Source: Fistularia commersonii (lineage: Eukaryota; Chordata; Actinopteri; Syngnathiformes; Fistulariidae). Taken from it: 64,000 nucleotides of DNA. Below the pieces are notes generated by a model. The model was not told where the DNA came from, did not search any database, and saw nothing but the letters and a program-made list of their open reading frames with translations. The position numbers and the translations under genes are program-made. The first letter of the stretch is position 1. Every line of letters starts with the position of its first letter. Positions 45,166 to 64,000 of this stretch are shown piece after piece. Location of the stretch: the NCBI GenBank assembly GCA_037954325.1, contig JBBMNZ010000030.1:12462501-12526500 (forward strand), written 5' to 3'.

Positions 45166-48094
45166 CAAAGAAAAACTATGCCATTGTTAGCCTTTAATAT
45201 CAGCCCCATTAGAATCTTTGCTGCAACATTTAAGGTGATCCATACCCTCAGATCAGAAATAGCTTTGAAAGCACAGATAATACAGAACAACATTTGTTAA
45301 TCAGACTCAGCTTTAATGGGCAATTCTGCGTATGTTATACACAGCATGGATGTGTATCAAAGGATGTACAGGGAGCAGCAGATCGTGACTCCGCTGCATG
45401 TTGCTTAAGATATGATCTGTATTAAAATGATGATCCGTCACAGGTGGTTTTGGTCCTATGACATAGTGTGTGAGGTGCTGTGGGGGTTAAGCAGAGTGTT
45501 GGCTTGTGGGGGAAAAAGGTTTTTTTGTGTCTGTTAGTGTATGCGTACAATGACCTGTTAAGAGAGGGGAGAAAGAGAACAGGCTGTGTCCTGGGTGATG
45601 ATTGCTGCCCAGTTGCTGACTCTGGAAGAGTATTGGTCCTGAATAGGGGGCACTTTGGCACCCCTGACTCTCCTCAGTGCTGATTGTTCCAATTTGTTCT
45701 TGTCCAGACAATTGGGTGCAGCGAACAGACTAGTTGACTGCAGTACATGCCATCGCTTTTGTGATTGGGGGCAATGCAAATTTTTGTGGCTGCCTTCTTT
45801 AACAGCTATTAAAAGCTTTTTTGGTTTGTTAGTTACTCTCCATAAAAACAAGGTAAGATGCTTCTGTTGATTGGACAACGGCGTGAAAATTTCAACTTAA
45901 TTGTTTTTTCTTTTAATTTATTTTTTTAATTTGAGCCCCATTCTTTTTTATAGAAGACTGTAATGCTCAACTATGTGTCAAAACATAGTCCTTGCATGCT
46001 CTTCACTGATGTGGCTGCTGCTGCTTGATTCTTCAATGCTTGGTGGTGTCACTATATGGCATCGGTAGGTGGCCAAGCTACCTAGGTGAGTCACCAAGCC
46101 CCCTTCCCCCCTTGTCAGGCATGTCATTGTTAAAATTGAGAAATAGACACCTGGTGAGCATGGAGGAACCAAGGCCCCAAATAACACTAAATACCATTCA
46201 GGTGTGTCAAAGACACACAGTGAAGTAAGAGAAGGGGGTGCTTGTGTACCCGCTGTTATTTCATATCATTGAAATAAAATAATACAAGTGCATTGCTGAC
46301 ATGTTTTTTTTGGATTTAGCCCTAAGGACCCAAGGGGGTAATGGTGAATTTCTCCCTCCTTTCAACCAAATATGAATATGCTTGTGCATGAAAAATGAAT
46401 TCCTAGGTTTTTTCCCCCTTTCTGTTTTCATCCAACACACCAAACATGGACTTTTCGTCTGCCTTCAACAGTCCGTCTAGCCTTGAGTTTGCAGCGCCCG
46501 ATGAAACCACAGAATGCATACTGACAACAGATTAGTCATTGAATGCGTTGGGATTGTGTACCCGTCTTGCTAAGACAGTAGTTCTGTTGGTGTACATCAC
46601 ATTGCAGAGTTGATCTCTGTGATGAGACCAGACCAGATTGGATTTGGACTATTAATCACCTGCCAGGTATGTAGCTACTTTACTGATGGCTTAAAGACGA
46701 ATAATAATGATTCATTCTATAGCATCTGTCAAGGGTAACAGAGCAAAAAGTCTGTTTCCTTCAAGAAAAGCCTCAGTTTTTGGCTCTTTTAATTTGTTGT
46801 ACTACCTGTCTCAGTACTGACCAAGGCTGTTTGAGGCACAGGTGTCCATCAAATCAGACTGGAGTCTGCTTTTTACAGCTCTGCTGTGACCGGAGATGTC
46901 CCGTGTTGGGATATAGAATTTGAATGGCTTGAACAAAAATGGCGAAATTGTAGTCCATATTATTTTTAAATTTGGTCTCAGTAAAGGGAATAGCAGCACT
47001 GTGTGCATTTTCTTTTATGGTTATTGAGGTGTCTGGTTTAAATTGGTTTCTCAAAAACCAACCAAGTAACATTTTCTTAGCAATGGCTATCAGACGGTTA
47101 TGTTGGGGACACCCTATGCTGGAACCTCCAAAAAGATGTGATGAAGTTTTGTGTGTGACAGAAATCAACAACAGTGTCTATAGACATGCTGAGAAATAAG
47201 AATCTAAATTTTTCAATTAAAAAGGAGTTTTACCATGTAAAAGTTTACAGATTGAAATAGTAGAGGAGTTTGAGTGAGGAGGAAGGGTCAGGTGGAAACC
47301 ACAATAGAGTGAGTCAAAGAATAGAGGGCTTTACTGCCCAAGGGACCAAGGATGAGCTGAAGCAGGTTAGACCTTTGTCTGACTTGCTTCATCTCATCAG
47401 GTCAGACAATGTTTGTCCATCTCTGAATATTTTTGTATTGTACAGCCTGTTCGTTAAGTGCCTCAATTCTGCAGTACTGTTTTCTTCTCCCTTGCAACCA
47501 GGTTTGCCTGCCTTCCCTGCGTGGGCAGTTTCTCTACATGCAAAGCTGTGTTGAGAACAGGTTAGGTACTTGTTCAGAGGTATGTGTCTGGAAGGAAATA
47601 AAGGAGAAAAGATGTGAGGGAGGCAGACATTCACATACTGTTTTTCAAAGAGTGGATTGATATATGCATTTGTGTTTCTCCTCCTCGTGAGGGTATTTCA
47701 ATTACAATTACCATCAAAACAAAAAATAAAATATTGGATTGCTCTGGGGTCCCAATCTAAAGACATACTTGAAGGTGGACATACAATTGATATATGATAT
47801 ATACGATACCTATATGAATTTTCACTTGGAGGACACCTGAGGTTTATTTCAAAGAATTCTGTTTTATGCACCTTCTAGCTTACAAGTTCTGTTTCATTTG
47901 TGTGGAATGACAACACAGGAATTAGAACACAGTAACTGCATAGTGTGGAGTCATCTGCATAAATGGAAACAGGGCTGCCTGTGTTCAAATGCACTTCATA
48001 TTTGTATTATGACTCCGTAATTGTGATAACTGATATATCTGTGCTCTGTTTTCTTGTGTCTAGGTAGAGGTAACGTCACTTCAGATGAGGGAAC

Positions 48095-58853
<10,759 letters not shown>

Positions 58854-60310
58854 AAACTTGTGACTCCCAAATCCATAAATCCACGCATCTGATCCTGCGA
58901 TCTGGAACACCAAGCCATGCAAACCAAGACTACAATGGACCAGACTCTCCTGAGATTTCCACATCACTCCTTTTTGGTGTTTTTTTTTTTTTTTTTCAAT
59001 TTACCCTGTGCTGTAAACCAGCCCGATGCCCTATTGCATTCAGATGCCTGGATATCTGCAAGCACATTCTGCATCTTTCCCCTCAGCAGACGCCTTTTAG
59101 GCCTGATGGCAGGGTGTCCGGGGTGCCAGCTTTTCAGCTTCACTGAATTGCAACTATGCACCGGGGCTGTGTTGTGGCCAAACTCCACTCCCCCAGGAGC
59201 CTGATGTCTAAATGGGTGCACTTATAACTCATCACAAAAAAATATGGAAAAATATTTGGGAAATATTTTAATTGGCAGTTGTTGCCTTTGCATGGCTTTT
59301 CCATACACCAATCCTTCCCTTTCCTTGATTTGTGAGAGGATAGATGTTAAGTATGAGCATGGTTGTGTGCGTGTATGTGTGTTTGTGCTAAACGTACCCA
59401 TTTTTTTAGAGAAAAGGCTGCCGATTGCCACAGCGAACAAGGTAAGACTATTAACAGTGTTTCTACGGTTTTTAAATGAAATGTTCTCTTTCTAGCAATA
59501 GAAACTCATTTTGAGTTTGGTCCAACTCCCCTAAGGAACCCAAAACTCCCAGTCAGTTTACCAATCAGTTGTTTGTTTACAATTGCACAATGTTTTTTTC
59601 ATAATGAAGAAGCAATATTAGCGTATTTCCTGAATATCTGTTGATTTGGCATAAAAAAAAATCCAGTTTGTGACAGATTACTAAGAGGTATTGGTTTTTA
59701 GGGTTGTGGGTATACAATTTGTAAAGTACTGACTTTTGCACTTGAAAGACAGAGTTGCTATTACCTGGTATTTTTTTAATGACTGGTTCCTGTGAGAGAC
59801 AGTATGTTTCTGAATGCATCCCTTTAGCCCATTACTGACCCTGATTCAGGAAGTAAAGGCTTTACCCCTAATGTCAATGAAACTGTACTTGTGTTGTGTG
59901 GTGAGAAACTGTGGGTCAATAATGTATCTTCATTTTGTCTTGTATGATTCACCCAGTGTTGCATTTATTTGTGGTAAAGTGATGTTTCAATTGTTCTCCT
60001 GTGTTCATTTCATTGTCCCATTGCAGGATGTGGTGAAATACTATTGTAACAAAACAAAATGAACTCTGCTCATCTGCTACATTTGATGTCTCAATATTGA
60101 GATTGAATGGCTCCCTCCCATGCTAAGGAGCATTCAGCTGCCTGGAGGGCCAATAACAATTATCTGCCTCCTCTGTGGGTTTACAGAATGTGAATGGAAC
60201 TTTTTGTACATGATCATATTGTACTAAACCTGGTGTCTGTCGGCTTCTGTGTTGGGATGCGTGTAACTCAATGCTACAACTTCTGGTAATAAAGTGTTTC
60301 TGTACTTGTC
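58854..60310 (+). other. hycc1: hycc1 3' UTR with poly(A) signal
   Basis: Sequence after the stop codon with no competing gene; AATAAA at 60288-60293 is followed by a T/G-rich downstream element (GTGTTTCTGTACTTGTCTGTTTTC), a good cleavage context. Contains a T17 run at 58980. Confidence 0.65.
60288..60293 (+). terminator. hycc1: Probable hycc1 polyadenylation signal
   Basis: Canonical AATAAA followed within 30 bases by GT/T-rich sequence. First good candidate after the stop codon at 58853 in the sense strand. Confidence 0.6.
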
Positions 60311-60639
60311 TGTTTTCTCTGACTTATGGTTTCACGAACAGATGAATTCAGAGGTCACTTTTAAAGGACAGAGGAAACTAGTGAACAGCGAGCAGTTTGG
60401 GGTTGTGTCTTGCTCAACAACAGTTGAACAAACAGGCCACAGCACCACAGGGGGAAGAAGCTTCTCCTTAGTCTCTTTCACCCAAAACCAAACCCCCCAC
60501 ATCTTTCCACAGTCTAATAGACAAATGGCACTGATTTTGTTTTGCACCACATCCCAGACCTTAGAGCTGATCCCTGATTCAGTCCCCACCCCATGCTACA
60601 TAGCCCCAACCAAGCAGGTTAGCTGTCCTCAGCAACCTT

Positions 60640-61800
60640 AGCATTCATTACAAAGTCCTTAAAGCGGGTTGGGGTCCTAAGGCATTGGCAAGGTCAACTG
60701 GGTCCCTCCTGAGTAGGTTCGGAAAGGGGGCTGGTCTTTGGTGGCCAGTAATCAATCTTGCCCTCTGGTTGGAGTAGACGTTGGTACGGGGCAAGTCTGT
60801 TTCTATGCAAGACTATCACACAGCTCCTTTACATTAGTCTCACCCTTTCCACAACATCTGTTTTCTAACACAGTACAAGGCCCAACCCACCGGCTCATCA
60901 GTTTGGGGGAGAAACCCTTTTTCCTCATCGGGCTGCAGACCCACACCTGGGCCCTGTGAGCAAAATCCTCTCCACAACAGTGGATGTCATAGGCCCATTT
61001 CAGTTTGGACCCCGCCTCTGTGAGATAACTCAAGGGGGTGCACAATAAACCAGGCAAGCTATCAGAGATGGTACAGGTAATCCAAGCCAGGTTTGCCCTC
61101 CACTTCAGGTTCAGGCGGAGGCTCAAAGGACAAGTCCACAAGTATGTGTTCCTCCCAAACATAAGCGCTACAGGGGTGCACTTAGTGGACTCCAGGACTG
61201 CTTACTGATAAGCCCACAGCACCAGTGGTAAGTGCAGATCCCAATCTCGCTGCTGCTGACTGGTCAAAATCAGCAGTTGGGTAGCCAAGGTTCAATTAAA
61301 CCGCTTGACCAACCTGTCATCTTGAGGGTGTAGTGGTGTTGTCTGGATTTTTATGATCCCTAGGTGCCAGCAGACCTTGCTGAACAACTGAGCCTCAAAG
61401 TTCTGCCCATGTTCGCTATGCAGCTCCTCCCGCAACCCAAAGTGGCACGACATTTTGTTCATCAAACGGTCTGCTGTGGTGATGGTGCTCTGGTCAGGAA
61501 CTGCAACTTTCTGGCCATTCATTGAAATAGTCCATGGCAACCAGGATGTAGCGGTTCCCTTGTTCTGTAACCGCAAAGGGACCCAGGATGTCGACAGCTA
61601 CACGTTCCATGGAGTTGCCCATCTGATACTGCTGCAAGGGGGTGTGGGAGCGCCCTTCTGGCTGGTGCAAGCATCGCAATGGTGGACAAAATGGTGGACA
61701 AAAAGCTCTACATCCTGGCGGCAAAAAATAAGTGTCCTGGAGCATCAATGCACATGACATATGATCAAGGAATTCTTCAGGAATACTAGCAGTTCTCAAA
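60640..61800 (-). mobile_element. Ty3/gypsy LTR retrotransposon, integrase region
   Basis: Minus-strand frames cover consecutive pieces of a gypsy integrase: the catalytic core start (MERVAVDILGPF and GNRYILVAMDYF, about 61620-61530), the second Asp region (ELHSEHGQNFEAQLF, about 61420-61385) and TTPLHPQDDRLVKRFN with the final acidic residue changed (about 61345-61295). The C-terminal part, with AYD...GEDFAHRAQVWVCSP and SPKLMSRWVGPCTVLE, is at 60995-60860. Stops and frame changes make it non-functional. LTRs were not recognised. Confidence 0.8.
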
Positions 61801-61839
61801 AGAACAGTCAGTGAAACTCGGTGACTCCAGGGTGGTTGA

Positions 61840-62262
61840 TGCCCTAGGAATTGGAAATGTCAAAATGACAATGACCTTAAGTCAAGTAATGTAAAAAATG
61901 TCACAATGTGTGATGTGCTGTATGTTCCAAAACTTTCTGGGAATTTAATATCAGTGGGAGCTGCCATCATAAAGGGAAATACAGTTCAGTTAAAGAGCTC
62001 TCGCTGCTACATTTGTGGAAAAGATGGAACTCTTAAAGGAATGGGAATACAAAGAGCTAATGGCTTACATCAGCTTGATGTGAGAGGAAATGAATCTGTC
62101 CCTCACAGTGCATCAGTAGCATCTAGCTTGTGGCACCAGTGCCTCGGTCACACTACCAAGCTGAAGGAGCAAAAAGGTCTGGTAAACGGAGTGGACTTCT
62201 CTGCAGACAAAGAGATTCCCTTTTGTGAAGGATGTGTGGAGGGCAAACTGGCCAAAAAGTGA
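61840..62262 (+). mobile_element. Ty1/copia gag-pre-integrase fragment
   Basis: The frame has VLYVPKLSGNLISVGAA, a RCYICGKDGTLKGMGIQRANGLHQLDV segment, then LWHQCLGHTTKLKEQKGLV and CEGCVEGKLAKK, which is the gag-pre-integrase region (LWHxRLGH, CxxCxxGK) that precedes integrase in copia elements. One in-frame stop lies near 61890. It is on the opposite strand to the neighbouring gypsy piece and is truncated at both ends. Confidence 0.8.
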
Positions 62263-62269
62263 AGAAATC

Positions 62270-62435
62270 AACACACTTGCTTTTGCTCATGAAGTAGACA
62301 TTATACACTTGCTTTTGCTCATGAAGTAGACATCATACACTTGCTTTTGCTCATGAAGTAGACACTACATTTGCTTTGCTCGTGAAGAAGTCAACATCTT
62401 TGCTTTGCTTATGAGGTACACATTACATTTGCTTT
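62270..62435. repeat. About five copies of a 32-36 bp tandem repeat
   Basis: The unit is ACACTTGCTTTTGCTCATGAAGTAGACATT with length variation; the later copies (CATTTGCTTTGCTCGTGAAG) are more diverged. It follows the copia fragment directly. Confidence 0.85.
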
Positions 62436-62439
62436 GTTC

Positions 62440-63010
62440 AACTTATAATCCAATCAAACGGCAGCCCGGACAAACAACGTGAGAGGTTGGTGCCCGAACA
62501 GAGACCGAGCCAGACGTAGTATGGCACTAACAGCTTGCAGTTGTAGGTGAAAAGGCCTCCTTCTGTCAGGTCACAGCTGTTGGGGAGACCAGGTTGTTTT
62601 CTTCTCTTTTCAGACATCAGTGTGAGACGGACGGGATGTGCGGACCCAGAGATAGTGGAGAAGGATGGAGAAGGAACTGGGGCAAAGGGGAAAGACATAC
62701 GGGTGGAAAATAACTGCACACCTGGAAGACCCTATTCCGCCTCTTATGAATATTCATGTAACAACTGTATGTAACACCCGGGCACGGAAAGAAGGGTGCT
62801 TTTTGCTGGGTGTGAATCGTCTTACTCCAGCCAGATTCCCACGACTTCAGTTTTGGCGCCCAACGTGGGGCTTGAGGGGCGTAGACGGGACGAGGACAAC
62901 AACCGGGAGAAAGACAAAGAAAGCCAGGAGGCATTGGAGGAATTGGGACCTGCACGAGAGGAGAATTGTGCCCTTCTGTGTCTGCAGCTGCATGACTGAA
63001 AGGTAAGGAG
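62440..63010 (+). mobile_element. LTR-retroelement leader remnant with tRNA-Lys-type primer-binding sites
   Basis: TGGCGCCCAACGTGGGGC at 62854-62871 equals the classical 18-nt tRNA-Lys1,2 primer-binding site of vertebrate retroelements, preceded four bases earlier by CA (62848-62849), as an LTR end should be. Upstream, TGGTGCCCGAACAGAGAC at 62488-62505 is close to the tRNA-Lys3-type site (16 of 18). A good splice donor (AAAG|GTAAGG) is at about 63000. LTR boundaries and gag were not identified, and all frames are short, so it is only a leader relic. An LTR end with downstream leader is the reading I prefer; a coincidence is unlikely for an exact 18-mer. Confidence 0.55.
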
Positions 63011-63523
63011 AAAACCTGTTGTTTATTTGGAACCGAATTTCTCCAAATTGGATATATCAAATTGAGATACAGAATTGTACTATTCCCTGACCGGGTCAAT
63101 ACGTGCTCCTGATACAATACTGGGATTGTACACCTCTTTTACACCATACACCTCTTCCTCTTAATTCAAATTTCACACGGAGTAGATTGACGCTGGTGTT
63201 GTATACAGCACCACATTGGGAGGTTTCTGTAGTTCTAGGGGAGATAGAATTTCCCCTAAAACGGAAATAAATAAATGGGAAAAAAAACCCTAACAACAAA
63301 CACATTTTTGAAATAAAATAAACAATAAAAGAGTCACGGAATTGGGTTTTAGGCCCATAAATAAACGGGTTGGAGTCCCGAAAGGATTTAATTATTAGCA
63401 AATGTGGAAAAAAGTAAATAAAATAGAAGGAATAGATAAATAAGTAAGTAATAAAATATATACATATATATTTTTGTGATATCATATATCAACCACTGAT
63501 GGAGGGTCACCTGGAAGGGAGTG

Positions 63524-64000
63524 TTAGGAAGACGGTGGCTGTGTTGGTTTAACATTAGGAGAGATGTATGGGGCAATGGAAGAACAGATATTGTCGTCGG
63601 TAGAAAGGAAGGGGTGACGAAGGGCAAAAGAAAAGTTGCAGAAGGAATGGGTTTTCCTTTTGTCTTGTGTTTCTCCTGATGTATCGTAAAGATTTTTATA
63701 GTAAGTTTGGAATGCCTCAGCTATCTCCTCTGGGTGGGAGACCTCGGTCAGAGAGGAGGGGTGTTTTATCTTAGGGACAATACGGCTTGGTTGTTGTTTC
63801 CTCAGTTGAAAGGCAAGTAGCCGGCTTGCCCGATTTCCCTTTTCATAGTACCTTTGGCTTGTGTATCGAAGTGCTCCCTCTGTTTTTTGTGTGAGAAGTT
63901 CATCCAAGGAGGTTTTACTTTCTTGTATTTGTTTAAAGACATTTTTGTCCCTTGTCATTTTGTGTTCATGTACTAGTCTTTTTATGTCACTTTCCAGCTG
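63524..64000 (-). mobile_element. L1-like LINE ORF2 fragment, continuing beyond the window
   Basis: Minus-strand frame entering at 64000 and running to 63524: KTSLDELLTQKTEGALRYTSQRYYEKGNRASRLLAFQLRKQ, then SLTEVSHPEEIAEAFQTYYKNLY. This order (a QRYYE-GN-AS--LA segment, then a substrate-binding linker before the RT) is the region between endonuclease and reverse transcriptase in L1-type ORF2. It frameshifts after about 63650. 63080-63520 is AT-rich, with no recognised content. Confidence 0.7.

Larger units (their letters stand above)
40235..48063 (+). other. hycc1: Predicted hycc1 intron 1
   Basis: About 7.8 kb with an L2-like LINE (41527-42370), old repeat fragments near 44420-45165, a short TG/CG-rich tract at 43737-43780, and otherwise unremarkable AT-rich DNA (42400-44400 and 45200-48060 hold no gene that I can support). 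Boundaries depend on the predicted leader exon. Confidence 0.45.

Noticed and set aside
62270..62435. CRISPR-like array of about five direct repeats
   Set aside because: Units are contiguous with no unique spacers, and the host is a vertebrate; it is a simple tandem repeat.
62665..63006. 113-codon frame over the primer-binding site as a gag gene
   Set aside because: No gag-like motif and it begins before the primer-binding site, inside what should be the LTR.

Overview
This 64 kb window is vertebrate nuclear DNA, almost certainly from a ray-finned (teleost) fish. It has spliced genes with GT-AG introns, very long (TG)n/(CA)n microsatellites, and a mix of mobile elements typical of fish: RTE-type and L2-type LINEs, Tc1/mariner, hAT, piggyBac, Ty3/gypsy and Ty1/copia fragments, and a tRNA-like SINE. 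Nothing bacterial or viral in organisation is present.

Layout. 0-2.5 kb: LINE debris, then the GC-rich first coding exon (signal peptide) of an unidentified gene on the minus strand that leaves the window at base 1. 2.5-14 kb: intergenic DNA with microsatellites, an hAT element with perfect target-site duplication, a Tc1/mariner element split by an RTE LINE, and further RTE copies. 14.5-23.2 kb (minus): smarcc1, 28 coding exons, encoding a BAF/SWI-SNF scaffold subunit with SWIRM and SANT domains. It is intact except for one single-base insertion in exon 16. 23.86-27.04 kb (plus): aste1, an XPG/FEN-like Asteroid protein, divergent from smarcc1 across a 611-bp shared promoter region. 27.64-32.95 kb (minus): klhl7, 12 coding exons, BTB-BACK-Kelch CUL3 adaptor. 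34-36.4 kb (plus): a small uncharacterised coiled-coil gene. 36.6-39.6 kb: SINE, a solo-LTR-like element carrying minisatellites, and a palindromic piggyBac derivative. About 40.1-60.3 kb (plus): hycc1 (fam126a, hyccin), with an 8 kb first intron full of repeats, eleven coding exons and a 3' UTR with an AATAAA signal. 60.6-64 kb: a graveyard of Ty3/gypsy integrase, Ty1/copia gag-pre-integrase, LTR leader DNA with two tRNA-Lys-type primer-binding sites, and an L1-like LINE running off the end.

The four recognised genes are not one pathway: chromatin remodelling (smarcc1), structure-specific nuclease family (aste1), ubiquitination (klhl7) and PI4-kinase A scaffolding at the plasma membrane (hycc1). 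The klhl7-hycc1 pairing matches the human 7p15.3 neighbourhood, whereas smarcc1 and aste1 are on human chromosome 3, so this linkage looks fish-lineage specific. I found no convincing novel biochemical system. The most interesting signals are the smarcc1 frameshift, two RTE copies sharing the same disabling mutations, the fold-back piggyBac structure, the minisatellite-bearing LTR, and long UG tracts placed in sense orientation near splice sites. Exon boundaries were worked out by eye from reading frame and splice consensus; no database search was possible.
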